A stretch of DNA of 64,000 nucleotides from Sphingopyxis chilensis (GTDB lineage: Bacteria > Pseudomonadota > Alphaproteobacteria > Sphingomonadales > Sphingomonadaceae). The notes beneath the pieces were generated by a model that was given only the letters and a program-made list of their open reading frames with translations, had not been told where the DNA came from and made no database searches. The DNA is taken from NCBI RefSeq assembly GCF_035930445.1, contig NZ_CP142394.1:2265501-2329500 (forward strand), in the 5' to 3' direction. The first letter of the stretch is position 1. Every line of letters starts with the position of its first letter. Shown here piece by piece: positions 9,508 to 18,402 of this stretch. The translations under genes and the position numbers were made by a program.

Positions 9508-10448
9508 TATTCGTCTTGATCCCCCGTGCTGCCGCAATCGCTAACGGCATCACCGCCACATTGCCAGACGCGAACCCAATCTATTTCCATGTTTTTGGGA
9601 TAGCCGCTTTCATCGACTCCCTTCAGCCCGCGCCCCTCGGCGAGCCCGCCACCGACCGCGAGGTTCAGGATCAGGTGAAAGGGCCGGTCGAACGGCGCCG
9701 CGGGCTCGCTCGATCCGCTCGTCGACCACTCGCTCGCGACGCGCGTCGCATAGGGTTTGCCGTCGACCGTCCAGACGATCTTGCCCTTTTCCCAGACAAT
9801 GCCGAAGACGTGGAAACCGTCGAGCGGGGCGGGAAGCGCGGTCTCGTCGCCCTTATATTTGTTGTCGGGCCATTGCCCGCCGAAATGGAGCGTGCCGAGG
9901 ATGCGGTTCTCGATCCCGCCCGCGCATTCGTCGCACCGCACGCCGAGGTTCACCGCCTCCAATATGTCGATCTCGCCCGACGCCGCCCAGGTGCCGTAAT
10001 GACTGGCCTCGGGCAGCATCCAGATCGCGGGCCACGTCCCCTGCCCCTGCGGCAACTTCGCGCGCACCTCGATCTTGCCATAGGTCCACGCCGCCTTGCC
10101 GCGCGTGACGAGGCGGGCGGAGGTAAAGCGCTTCGTCGCCTGCGCCGCCGCCTTCTCGGCGTCGCCGCGCTGCGACAAGGGAAAGGCGGGCCCGGTCATC
10201 GCCTCCTTGCGCGCGGTGATGACGAGCTTGCCGTCCTTGATCGCCGCATTGGCGGGCCGGTCGGTATAGCATTGGCGTTCATTGTTGCCGCCGCCCCAGC
10301 AATCGACGTCGAAATCCCATTTGCCGCGGTCGACCGCGCTTCCGTCGAACTCGTCTGACCAGACGAGCCGCCACCCGGCATCCGCGCCCTGCTGCGCCGT
10401 AGCAGCGGCCGGCGCGGCGGCCAGCATCAGGATCGCCGCAGCGCGCAT
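9507..10448 (-). CDS. GH16 endo-beta-1,3-glucanase (laminarinase-like), exported
   Basis: Glycoside hydrolase family 16 enzyme of 313 residues that cuts internal linkages of beta-glucans, most likely laminarin-type beta-1,3-glucan. A signal peptide spans about residues 1-19 (ending ATAQQ). The catalytic signature ExDxxE is GEIDILEAVN with Glu159, Asp161 and Glu164. TWPAIWMLP and YGKIEVRAKLP are standard GH16 strands. The ATG at 10448 shares one base with the stop of the upstream halogenase gene (TGATG). Together with the GH3 enzyme it gives the degradation route of this locus. Other GH16 specificities (lichenan, agar, carrageenan) cannot be excluded by reading alone. Confidence 0.9.
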   Translation of the reverse strand: MRAAAILMLAAAPAAATAQQGADAGWRLVWSDEFDGSAVDRGKWDFDVDCWGGGNNERQCYTDRPANAAIKDGKLVITARKEAMTGPAFPLSQRGDAEKAAAQATKRFTSARLVTRGKAAWTYGKIEVRAKLPQGQGTWPAIWMLPEASHYGTWAASGEIDILEAVNLGVRCDECAGGIENRILGTLHFGGQWPDNKYKGDETALPAPLDGFHVFGIVWEKGKIVWTVDGKPYATRVASEWSTSGSSEPAAPFDRPFHLILNLAVGGGLAEGRGLKGVDESGYPKNMEIDWVRVWQCGGDAVSDCGSTGDQDE

Positions 10449-11947
10449 CACGCGGCCTTCGGCTCCTCGGCGCCGCAATAGCGCGCGACATAGGCGTGAT
10501 GTTCGGGCAGCGTCGCGACGGTCTGCGCGATATTGTCGCGCAGCGTCTGGAACAGCCGCTCGACCTCGTCGTCGCGCAGCTTGGCGGCGATCGGGTGATA
10601 GGTCTGCGGCTCGATCCCCTGCCCCATCATCACCTGAACCCAGCTATTCTCGGCAAATAATTCCTCATATTTGCGGAACACGCGGCCCGTCTCGCGGAAC
10701 AGCTCGATCTTTTGCTGCAGCGAGTCCGGAACCGGCATGTTCGCGACATGGCGCCAGAAGGGGCTGTCGCGGCGGTTGGTCGCCTTGTAATGCAGCACGA
10801 CGAAATCGCGGATCTGCTCGATGTCGAGCCGTTGCTGGTCATTGAATTCCTGCGCGTCGCGCTCGCTGACACGTCCGTTCGGCATCAGGCGGATGAAACG
10901 CAGCACCGCGCGCTGGATCAAGTGCACCGTCGTCGCCTCGAGCGGCTCGACAAAGCCCCCCGCAAGGCCGACGGCGACGCAGTTGCGGAACCATTGTTTG
11001 CGCCGCACCCCGCCCTTGAACTTGATGTCGAACGGTTCGATCAGCGGCTCGCCGACGCTGCCCATCAGCCGGTCATAAGCCTCGTCGCGCGACAGATAGC
11101 CGCTGGTGTAGACGATCCCGGCGCCCATCCGGTGCTGCAGCGGGATGCGCCATTGCCAGCCGGCGTCGTGCGCGATCGCCTGCGTATAGGGCATCGGCGG
11201 GCCGAGATGCTTCGACTGCACCGCGATCGCGCTGTCGTTGGGCAGCCAGTGGCTCCAGTCCTCGAACCCCGCGTGCAGCGCGCCGTCGATCAGCAGGCCG
11301 CGAAAGCCGGTGCAGTCGACGAACATGTCGCCCTCGATCCGCCGCTCGCCGTCGAGATGCAGCGCGGCGATGTCGCCGCTCTCGCCGTCCAGCTCGACGC
11401 GCGCGATCTTGCCCTCGACGCGCGTGCACCCATCGGCCTCGGCGAGCTTGCGCAGATAGCGGCCATAAAGCGTCGCATCGACATGATAGGCATAATTCAT
11501 CCGCTCTTCGGGCAGGTGCGCGAACTTGCCCTGCATCCCGGCGACCAGCTCGAGGCAATAATCCTCATAGGGCTGTTCATGCCCGCGTTCGCGCGCGTTG
11601 AGCCAGAAATGCTGGAACCCCGCCGACCAGTGATCCTTGCCCGACAGGCCAAAGCTGTGGAAATAGCTGTCGCCGTCGTGCTTCCAATTGTCGAACAGGA
11701 TGCCGAGCTTGAACGTCGCCTGTGTCGCGCGCATGAATTCGGGCTCGGGGATGCCGAGGATGCGGTTGAAATTGACGAGCGGCGGAATGGTGGACTCGCC
11801 AACCCCGATCGTCCCGATCGCCTCGGACTCGACCAGCGTCAGGTCGACCGTGGGCCCCATGGTGCGCGCGATCGCCGCCGCCATCATCCAGCCCGCGGTG
11901 CCGCCGCCCGCGATGACGATGCGCTGGACCGGTTTCCTGTCGCTCAT
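10448..11947 (-). CDS. Flavin-dependent tryptophan halogenase-family protein (complete WxWxIP)
   Basis: FAD-dependent halogenase-family protein of 499 residues. The FAD-binding GGGTAG is at 14-19. Lys80 in ATFKLG aligns with the catalytic lysine of PrnA-type enzymes. The full halogenase motif WxWxIP is at 264-269 (WQWRIP). It overlaps the cupin-like gene before it by 4 bp (ATGA). Relatives sit next to TonB-dependent receptors in many sphingomonads, Caulobacter and Xanthomonas. Some such enzymes brominate indole in vitro, but their natural substrate is unknown. The linkage to a glucan locus does not explain what is halogenated, and tryptophan as substrate should not be assumed. Confidence 0.88.
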   Translation of the reverse strand: MSDRKPVQRIVIAGGGTAGWMMAAAIARTMGPTVDLTLVESEAIGTIGVGESTIPPLVNFNRILGIPEPEFMRATQATFKLGILFDNWKHDGDSYFHSFGLSGKDHWSAGFQHFWLNARERGHEQPYEDYCLELVAGMQGKFAHLPEERMNYAYHVDATLYGRYLRKLAEADGCTRVEGKIARVELDGESGDIAALHLDGERRIEGDMFVDCTGFRGLLIDGALHAGFEDWSHWLPNDSAIAVQSKHLGPPMPYTQAIAHDAGWQWRIPLQHRMGAGIVYTSGYLSRDEAYDRLMGSVGEPLIEPFDIKFKGGVRRKQWFRNCVAVGLAGGFVEPLEATTVHLIQRAVLRFIRLMPNGRVSERDAQEFNDQQRLDIEQIRDFVVLHYKATNRRDSPFWRHVANMPVPDSLQQKIELFRETGRVFRKYEELFAENSWVQVMMGQGIEPQTYHPIAAKLRDDEVERLFQTLRDNIAQTVATLPEHHAYVARYCGAEEPKAA

Positions 11948-12975
11948 TTGCTCAAAGCCCTCAGCAAGAAGGCGCGCAGCCGCCCCGCCGTATCGGACGT
12001 GAGCGGGGCGAGGATGCTGCGCGCGGTTTCGGGAATATGGTCGGTGACGCTGGCGTCATTGTCGAATACATAATGGTCGAACTGCTCGCGCCAGATCGCC
12101 TTGTCCTCGGCCGGCAGGTCGCGGATCGCGAGGATCGCGTGATTGAGCGCCGCCTGCGGCTGGCCCAGCCAGGCGGGCGTGCGGCGCCACCAATAGTTCA
12201 CCAATATGTTGAAGTCGGCGAGCCCCTCGACATGGTGCCACCACATCGACGGGATGAAGATCGCGTCGCCGGGCTCCAGCTCCACCGTCAACGCCTCCGC
12301 CATCGCATCGACGAAGCGCGGGTGGGCGGCAAGGTCGGGCGCGTCGAAATCGACCATGCTGACGACGCGCCCCGCCGGCGTATTATCGATTGGGCCGAGA
12401 TAGAGATTACGGAACGCGCCCGGCGGGAACAGCGTGAACCGGCGGCGTCCCACGGCGCAGCAGGCGAGATTGTCGGGAAAGTCGTTGTGCGCCGCAATCT
12501 TGGTGCGCGTGCCGATCCAGATGCTTTTCAGCGGATCGCGGTCGCCGAGGTCGATCGGGTTCGCTTCGTCGAGCCCGTCGAAATGCGACGGAATATCGAT
12601 CGACGCCAGATAGACGGTGCGCGCCTCACCGCGTTCCTCGGCCGTATCGATGCCTCCGAATATATCGGCCAGCTTCCCGGTCCCGACGCGGAAATTCATC
12701 GCCATGTCGTCGTCGTAGAACAGCCGCCCGTCATGTCCCGGCGGGCCGATCGACACTTTGAAAGGCCGGTCGCGGGCATGTTCGAGCAGAAAGGCTCGCG
12801 CGTCGCGCGCCGACCTTTTGCCCGCCTCGACCAGCGGCCAGCCGGCGGCAAGCCCGCGAAGGACAAAGGGCTCGCGCGCGCCTTCGAGCAACGCGCCCGG
12901 CCCCGCCCCCTTATCCCATGAACGCTCGGGCACCCGCGCGAGGCGGTCGGTAAAGGCGCCGCCCTGTTCAGCCAC
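11944..12975 (-). CDS. Cupin-like / JmjC-type (cupin_8) domain protein
   Basis: Protein of about 343 residues resembling the cupin_8/JmjC fold of 2-oxoglutarate and Fe(II)-dependent hydroxylases. His163 and Asp165 in AAHNDFPDN form the HxD part of a metal site, and the second histidine is probably in MWWHHVEGL (247/248). RRRFTLFPP and PGDAIFIPS are typical cupin strands. I chose GTG at 12975 because it overlaps the sapC stop by 8 bp, as elsewhere in this operon; an upstream in-frame start at 13032 would overlap sapC by 65 bp. The stop overlaps the next halogenase start by 4 bp. The substrate is unknown; by context it acts with the halogenases or on a product of the glucan locus. Confidence 0.8.
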   Translation of the reverse strand: MAEQGGAFTDRLARVPERSWDKGAGPGALLEGAREPFVLRGLAAGWPLVEAGKRSARDARAFLLEHARDRPFKVSIGPPGHDGRLFYDDDMAMNFRVGTGKLADIFGGIDTAEERGEARTVYLASIDIPSHFDGLDEANPIDLGDRDPLKSIWIGTRTKIAAHNDFPDNLACCAVGRRRFTLFPPGAFRNLYLGPIDNTPAGRVVSMVDFDAPDLAAHPRFVDAMAEALTVELEPGDAIFIPSMWWHHVEGLADFNILVNYWWRRTPAWLGQPQAALNHAILAIRDLPAEDKAIWREQFDHYVFDNDASVTDHIPETARSILAPLTSDTAGRLRAFLLRALSK

Positions 12976-13687
12976 TGCCGAGCCTGCGGTTCTTGCGCGC
13001 GACGAGCGCCGACAGCTGCGACAGCGAGGCAAGCGCCATGAAGATCGGCATCAGATGCCCCGCCGCGTGCAGCGCGCCGAGCGCCTCGCCATCAAGCGCG
13101 CGCAGCTTCGCCTCGTCGATGATATGGAACCCGACGAGCGAATTGATCGACCCATCGTCGAGTGTGACTTCGAGGTTGAAGGGTTCGAGCAATTCATAGG
13201 CGTCGAGCGCGTCGAGAAAGGCCTTGCTCGCGCGATACCCCTCGTCGAGGTCGCCAAGACGCTCGGCGATCTGGTCGAGATAGGGAGTGGGCGCGCCGTC
13301 GGCGTCGAACAGACGAATGCCCTCCCCGCCCGGCGCGATGCGCGGGTGCTCCAGGTCGACATGCACCTGTCCCGGCCCGTCGCCGCTCGCCGGGCGCCCG
13401 ATCAGAAAGGGCTGGATCGCGAGCGACAGCGGCCGATAACGCGCGTCCCAGCGGTCGCCGTCGAGAAACAGATTTTCGCCCGATTCAAAGCCGAGCAAGG
13501 CGACCGCGATGAATTCGTTGCGGTCGATCTCGCGCCGGAACAGGATCGGGAAATGCCCCTGGATGCTGCGAAACTCGTTCGGCACGGTCAGCGTCGCCAT
13601 CACCCCGTCGCCAAGGTCCGCACCCGCCTCCGCCCGAACGCGCAGTTCGCGATGGGTATTTTTGTTGAGCACGGCATGCTGGGTCAT
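12968..13687 (-). CDS. SapC-family protein
   Basis: Protein of 239 residues of the SapC family, named after a Campylobacter fetus S-layer secretion gene; its biochemical role is not known. It has no signal peptide or membrane segment. The NEFRSIQGHFPILFRR region and the C-terminal FHIIDEAKL region are characteristic. It starts at ATG 13687 only 14 bp after the first halogenase gene and overlaps the cupin-like gene by 8 bp. In sphingomonads and caulobacters it repeatedly lies between halogenase and cupin genes next to TonB receptors, which suggests a shared function with them rather than S-layer export. Confidence 0.85.
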   Translation of the reverse strand: MTQHAVLNKNTHRELRVRAEAGADLGDGVMATLTVPNEFRSIQGHFPILFRREIDRNEFIAVALLGFESGENLFLDGDRWDARYRPLSLAIQPFLIGRPASGDGPGQVHVDLEHPRIAPGGEGIRLFDADGAPTPYLDQIAERLGDLDEGYRASKAFLDALDAYELLEPFNLEVTLDDGSINSLVGFHIIDEAKLRALDGEALGALHAAGHLMPIFMALASLSQLSALVARKNRRLGSG

Positions 13688-13701
13688 TCGGGTCTTTCTT
13701 C

Positions 13702-15249
13702 CTATTCGGCCGCGACGCGATCGGCGGCGAGCGTGTCGAGGTAGGCGCGGTTCGTCGGCAACCCGGCGGCAAGCGTGCGCGCGCGCTGCCGCATCTCGGC
13801 CAGCGCCGCCAGCGCGCGGTCGCTCGCGGGCCAGCCGGCGGGGGCCGGAAATCCCATGCCATAGAGGATATACTGGTGGCTTTCCGCCGAGAAAATCTCG
13901 TCGACATAGGGGAAATCCGACGAGGATGGCGGCTGGTCGCGCCATAGCGTCAGCAGGTCGGCCAGATGCGGCGGGATATGGTCGGGGTCGCGGTGCGCGC
14001 GCCAATAGGGTTCGTCGCGGCGGCTGAGCACATAATGGAGCTTCAGGAATTCGACGATGCGGTCCCAGCGATAGCGGAACAGCTTGTTGAAGCGCGCCGC
14101 GTGGATGTCCATCGCGGCGCGGTCGGCCGGGAAATTGTCGGTGAGCGCGCGCAGCGACAATTCGATCAGCACGATCGCCGACGCTTCGAGCGGCTCGATG
14201 AAACCCGCCGCGAGGCCGATCGAAAGGCAGTTTTTTTCCCAGAAGCGCGCGCGGTGGCCGGTCCGGAAGCTGATATGCTTGAACGGCGCGCCGAACGCCC
14301 CTTCCTTGGGCAGCGCGCCGGGCAGTTCGCGCGCGATATAGTCGCGCAGGATCGTCTCCGCGCGTTCGGCGTCCATGAAACGGCTCGAATAGACGCAGCC
14401 GATGCCGCGCCGCGACGGCAGGCCGATATCCCAGATCCAGCCGGCCTCGTGCGCGGTCGCGATCGTTTGCGATGCGATGGGGCTGCCCGGCGGCACCGGC
14501 ACCTGCGAAGCGATCGCGCGGTCGTTGAACGCATGGTCGCTGCGGTCGATCCACTCGACGCCGAGTTCGCCGTCGATCAACAGCCCCTTGAAGCCGGTGC
14601 AGTCGATGAACAGGTCGCCCGCGACCTCGCGCCCGCTGTCGGTGGTCAGCGCGGCGATATCACCGTTCGCGGCGCGCCGTGCGCCGGTGACGCGGCCCAG
14701 GATATGCTCGACGCCCAAAACCTGCGTCGCGTGCACCGACAGCAGCGCCGCGAATTTTTCCGCGGCGAAATGATAGGCATAGTTGGCCGCGCCCTGATAG
14801 CCGGGCATCGCGCGCTGCCGCGGCGCGAGATGCTGCTTGCAGACCGCCGCCTGCGCGCTCATCGCCGCCGCGAACGGCTGGTCGGGGGCCGAGGCCTGCC
14901 ACGCGGCGAGCAATTCGCCGAGCGGCACCGCCGGCGGCGTGGTGAAGGGGTGGAGATAGGAATCGCCCGCCGAGCCATCGACCCAGCCGTCGAAACGCGA
15001 CGCCTGCTTGAACGCCCCGTCGCAGGCCGCGAGGAACTCGGTCTCGTCCAGCCCGATCGTCTGGAGCGTCGTTCGCATCGTCGGCCAGGTGCCTTCGCCG
15101 ACGCCGACGATCGCGACGTCGGGCGCCTCGACCACCGTCACCGACAGCGGCGCCGCCTTCGCCCGCCGCGATGTCGCGAGCAGCGACGCCGCCAGCCAGC
15201 CGGCGGTGCCGCCGCCCACGATGACAACCCTCTCGATCGCGCTATTCAT
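13702..15249 (-). CDS. Flavin-dependent tryptophan halogenase-family protein (altered WxWxIP)
   Basis: Second halogenase paralogue of this operon, 515 residues. The FAD site GGGTAG is at 12-17 and Lys81 in GAFKQA matches the catalytic lysine. The halogenase motif is changed: W271, W273 and I275 are kept, but the residue after Ile is Gly and the Pro comes two residues later (WIWDIGLP). ATG at 15249 has AGGA nine bases upstream; a GTG two codons earlier is an alternative. It lies 104 bp after the TonB receptor gene, behind a terminator-like hairpin, and is followed at 14 bp by sapC. Whether the altered motif changes activity or substrate cannot be told from sequence. Confidence 0.87.
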   Translation of the reverse strand: MNSAIERVVIVGGGTAGWLAASLLATSRRAKAAPLSVTVVEAPDVAIVGVGEGTWPTMRTTLQTIGLDETEFLAACDGAFKQASRFDGWVDGSAGDSYLHPFTTPPAVPLGELLAAWQASAPDQPFAAAMSAQAAVCKQHLAPRQRAMPGYQGAANYAYHFAAEKFAALLSVHATQVLGVEHILGRVTGARRAANGDIAALTTDSGREVAGDLFIDCTGFKGLLIDGELGVEWIDRSDHAFNDRAIASQVPVPPGSPIASQTIATAHEAGWIWDIGLPSRRGIGCVYSSRFMDAERAETILRDYIARELPGALPKEGAFGAPFKHISFRTGHRARFWEKNCLSIGLAAGFIEPLEASAIVLIELSLRALTDNFPADRAAMDIHAARFNKLFRYRWDRIVEFLKLHYVLSRRDEPYWRAHRDPDHIPPHLADLLTLWRDQPPSSSDFPYVDEIFSAESHQYILYGMGFPAPAGWPASDRALAALAEMRQRARTLAAGLPTNRAYLDTLAADRVAAE

Positions 15250-15285
15250 TGTCACCGATCCTAGGCTACGCTTCGTGATCCGTCA

Positions 15286-15314
15286 CGCAAAAGAGCCGCG
15301 CCCGAAAAGGCGCG
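15286..15314 (-). terminator. Terminator-like hairpin between receptor and halogenase genes
   Basis: On the minus strand CGCGCC-TTTTCG-GGCGCG (15314-15297) is followed by GCTCTTTTG. A second hairpin (15325-15350, CGGAACCCG against CGGGTTTCCG) precedes it. The arrangement just after the receptor stop suggests partial termination, leaving more receptor than halogenase transcript. Confidence 0.5.
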
Positions 15315-15353
15315 ACCCCCTTGCCGGAAACCCGGCGGACGGGTTCCGCCGTT

Positions 15354-18338
15354 CTAGAAGCTGAACCTGACCCCTGCCGCATAGCGGGCGAAGCCCGGCT
15401 GGACGAAGGTGACATTGTTCTTGCTGCGAAGGTGCCCGCGGCGGCCCTCGCCCGTCAGGTTGATCGCCTCGACGAACCCCGTAAAGCCCGGGATGAACTC
15501 ATAGCTCGCGCTCGCGTCGATCTGCCAATATTCCTCGGTATAGAAGGGGTTCGGGCCCGTTCCCGCGAGGAATTCGTCGCGCCAGTTCCACGCGACGCGC
15601 GCCTGGAGGCCATTCTTGTCATAGAAGGCCACGGCGTTGGCGCTGTCGCTGAGTCCGGTCAGCGCGAACTGCGCCACCGACGACGGCTGCGTATTGTCGT
15701 ACGTCGCATCGCCGTTGACGATCGTATAGTTCAGGATGACGCCGAAGCCGGTATCCCAGAAGCTGTGCTGGAGCGCGAACTCCCAGCCGTTGAGCGACGC
15801 AGTCTGGTCGCTGTTCACCGGCGTCGCGATTTCGAAATTGACGAGCGGATCGCCGGGCGCGGCATTGATGATGTTGCCCGTGACCGTGTCGGGGAAATTC
15901 TCGATGATATATTCGCGAATTTGCCCGACAGTCGCACCCGACCCGATCGCGGCGATCGCGGCATTCCAGCGCGGCCCGCCCACCGGCGTCGTCAACCCGA
16001 ACGCACTCGAGTCGATCCGCGTCGAGGATATGAAATTGCTCACATCCTTGTGGAAATAGCCCACCGACAGATAGGAATCGCGGCCGTAATACCACTCCGC
16101 CGACAGGTCGATATTCTTCGACTTGTACGGGACCAGCCCCGGATTGCCCTGCGCACCCGTGCCGCCGCCGACGCGGAACAGCGTATCGATCGTCCGCCCG
16201 CCCTGCATGCTGGCATAGTCGGGGCGCGTGATCGTGTGGCTGTAGGATGCACGCAGCTTGATGTCCTCCATCGGAGAGATGTCGAAATCGATCGCCGGCA
16301 GCCAATTGTCGTAGGAGCCCTTGAACCGCGTAAAGTCGCTTTCGCCCGAAAAGACGACGTTGAATTCATTGTCGCCGACCCAGGTGGTCGTCACCGGCAC
16401 CGGCACCAGCGCCGCCGACGAGATATCGGTCGTCTCATACCGGATACCCGCCGTGAAATGCGCGGGATTCTGGAACAGGTCGAATACCGTCGCGACCTGC
16501 AGATAGGGCGCCAGCGTCTTTTCGGAGATGCGCCGATCGGTGTTGAAGACGGCAAGGCAGGTGCCCGGCTGTGCAGCGCCCGTCGCGGGGTTGCTGCAGA
16601 CCTGATAATTCTGCTCGTTCAGGTCGGCCAGTCGCTCGAAATCGAAGGTATAGAAACTCTCGATCATCCCCGATTGCGCAAGACCGGGGAATTTGTCGGG
16701 CAGCGTGACGAGTTTGAAAATGTCGTCGGGAATATCCGCCGCCGGACCCGCGCCGCCCCATGTGTCGTCGTTCTGGATCGTGCCGAACGCCGAGCGCACC
16801 TTGCTGTCGACATAGGAAACGCCGAAATCGATGCTGTCGAGGAAACCGCCGTCATGGTCATATTGGCCGCGCAGCTGCACCTGGTTGATCCGGTTGCGGA
16901 AAAAAGCGTTGCGGAAGGCATTACCCGTCGGCGTGATCAACGACGCGTCGAGCGGGTCGATGCCCGGATACATGCCGTAGGAGATGACCGGCAGGTCATT
17001 CTCGAAATTGATCGTCTGATTCTGCACGCCAAAGACGGCATTACCCAGCGACATGCTCGACCCGAAGCGGTTGACCGGATTGACCTCGGCGGTCGAATGA
17101 TGCGCGTCGAGCTCGAACGTCACCCCGTCCGTGCCCTTCCATTCGAGGTTGAAGCCGAGCGAATTATTCTCCGCCCGGTTTTCGGTCAGCGCGCCGCTGT
17201 ACGACAGATCCTTGCCGCCATAGAGCGCGTCGGGCCCGGGCGTCCCGGTCGGCGGCGCGAATATCTCGCTGTAAAAGATCGGCCCGGCGACCGGCCCGTC
17301 GGTCCACGCGCTCGACGTGTTTTCGTGGTTGAACCAGACGCCGACATTGCTGTTCCGCGTTTCGACCGTGTTGCGCGAATAGACATAGTCGACCGTCGCG
17401 GTCAGTTCATCGGTCGGCCGGAACTGTAGCACCGCCTGCCCGTTGATGCGCTCGCGATTGATGTCGTTGAGGTCATAGGACGCATTCTGCGGCACCTGAT
17501 AGACGTCGTCGGGGCCAGGACGGTTGGTGATGTTGTCGGCGCGCGGATCGCCCGGCTGCGCGAGCGAACCCCAGTTGTTTTCGCTGCCCAGATAACCGTC
17601 GCGCCAGCCGACATTCGCCGTGTTGGTGCTCGACTTGCGCTTCTGGTACGATCCCGCGATCATGATGCCGATGCGGTCTTCGGCGAAAGTCGTGCTGAAG
17701 ATGCCCGACACTTCGGGCGTGATCGGGTCGCCATTGTTGCGCGACGTATCGTAGACGCCCTTGACCGAAAGGCTGCCGCGCATCCCCGGATTGTCGAGCG
17801 GGCGCGGCGTGCGAATGTTGATCGACGAACCGATGCCGCCCGATTCGATCGTCGCCCGGCCGCTTTTGTAGACCTCGACCGACGCGATGCCTTCGGACGC
17901 GAGGTTGGCAAAATCGAACGACCGCGACGACGGCGCGCTGCCGCCGTCGCCGATCAGCGCGGTCGGCATCTGGCGGCCGTTCAATGTCACGAGGTTGAAT
18001 TCGGGGCCGAAGCCGCGGACCGTGACCAGCGAACCTTCGCCGTTCGAGCGGTCGATCGACACGCCCGTGATGCGCTGGAGCGATTCGGCGAGGTTGGTGT
18101 CGGGGAATTTGCCGATGTCTTCGGCAGAGATCGCATCGACGACGCCCTGCGCCTCGCGCTTGATGTCGGCTGATGCAGCGAGCGAGGCACGAATGCCCGT
18201 CACGATGATTTCATCACCGCCAACTTCGCTGTCGGCCGGCGCTTCCTGCGCGAAGGCGACCTGCGCCATGCCCATCATCGACAGCGCCGAAGTCCCGGCC
18301 AGAAACTTGGCAAGCCACTGCTTTTGAGACGCCCGCAT
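15354..18338 (-). CDS. TonB-dependent outer-membrane receptor, probable glucan-oligosaccharide uptake
   Basis: Outer-membrane beta-barrel of 994 residues energised by TonB-ExbBD. A signal peptide spans about residues 1-30 (ending VAFAQ). Next comes a TonB-box-like EIIVTGIRASL, then the plug domain (DIGKFPDTNLAESLQRITGV, VTVRGFGPEFN). The barrel ends in the outer-membrane C-terminal signature GVRFSF with a terminal Phe. I chose ATG at 18338, eight bases after GGGAG; ATG 18344 and upstream codons are poorer. It is transcribed from a promoter carrying two predicted LacI operators and is first in the glucan locus. Ligand identity (laminarin oligosaccharide) is inferred from the GH16 and GH3 neighbours. 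Confidence 0.93.
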   Translation of the reverse strand: MRASQKQWLAKFLAGTSALSMMGMAQVAFAQEAPADSEVGGDEIIVTGIRASLAASADIKREAQGVVDAISAEDIGKFPDTNLAESLQRITGVSIDRSNGEGSLVTVRGFGPEFNLVTLNGRQMPTALIGDGGSAPSSRSFDFANLASEGIASVEVYKSGRATIESGGIGSSINIRTPRPLDNPGMRGSLSVKGVYDTSRNNGDPITPEVSGIFSTTFAEDRIGIMIAGSYQKRKSSTNTANVGWRDGYLGSENNWGSLAQPGDPRADNITNRPGPDDVYQVPQNASYDLNDINRERINGQAVLQFRPTDELTATVDYVYSRNTVETRNSNVGVWFNHENTSSAWTDGPVAGPIFYSEIFAPPTGTPGPDALYGGKDLSYSGALTENRAENNSLGFNLEWKGTDGVTFELDAHHSTAEVNPVNRFGSSMSLGNAVFGVQNQTINFENDLPVISYGMYPGIDPLDASLITPTGNAFRNAFFRNRINQVQLRGQYDHDGGFLDSIDFGVSYVDSKVRSAFGTIQNDDTWGGAGPAADIPDDIFKLVTLPDKFPGLAQSGMIESFYTFDFERLADLNEQNYQVCSNPATGAAQPGTCLAVFNTDRRISEKTLAPYLQVATVFDLFQNPAHFTAGIRYETTDISSAALVPVPVTTTWVGDNEFNVVFSGESDFTRFKGSYDNWLPAIDFDISPMEDIKLRASYSHTITRPDYASMQGGRTIDTLFRVGGGTGAQGNPGLVPYKSKNIDLSAEWYYGRDSYLSVGYFHKDVSNFISSTRIDSSAFGLTTPVGGPRWNAAIAAIGSGATVGQIREYIIENFPDTVTGNIINAAPGDPLVNFEIATPVNSDQTASLNGWEFALQHSFWDTGFGVILNYTIVNGDATYDNTQPSSVAQFALTGLSDSANAVAFYDKNGLQARVAWNWRDEFLAGTGPNPFYTEEYWQIDASASYEFIPGFTGFVEAINLTGEGRRGHLRSKNNVTFVQPGFARYAAGVRFSF

Positions 18339-18388
18339 CCCCATTTCTCCCACATAGCCGCTCTCTTTTGGTGGCGGCATTCCCGTTA

Positions 18389-18402
18389 TGTGAACGTTAT
18401 CT
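18389..18402 (-). promoter_or_regulatory. Predicted LacI operator O2 over the -10 and start region
   Basis: Minus-strand AGATAACGTTCACA. It overlaps the -10 hexamer TAGATA and reaches the expected transcription start, so bound repressor should block initiation. It is identical at 13 of 14 bases to the site before the GH3 gene. Confidence 0.7.

Noticed and set aside
12968..14554. One minus-strand open frame that seems to fuse a halogenase-like part to SapC
   Set aside because: The first half is an out-of-frame shadow of the halogenase gene; SapC has its own start at 13687.
15321..17429. Plus-strand open frame of about 700 residues opposite the TonB receptor gene
   Set aside because: Antisense shadow; composition dominated by Arg, Asp, Ile and Ala, with no recognisable domain.
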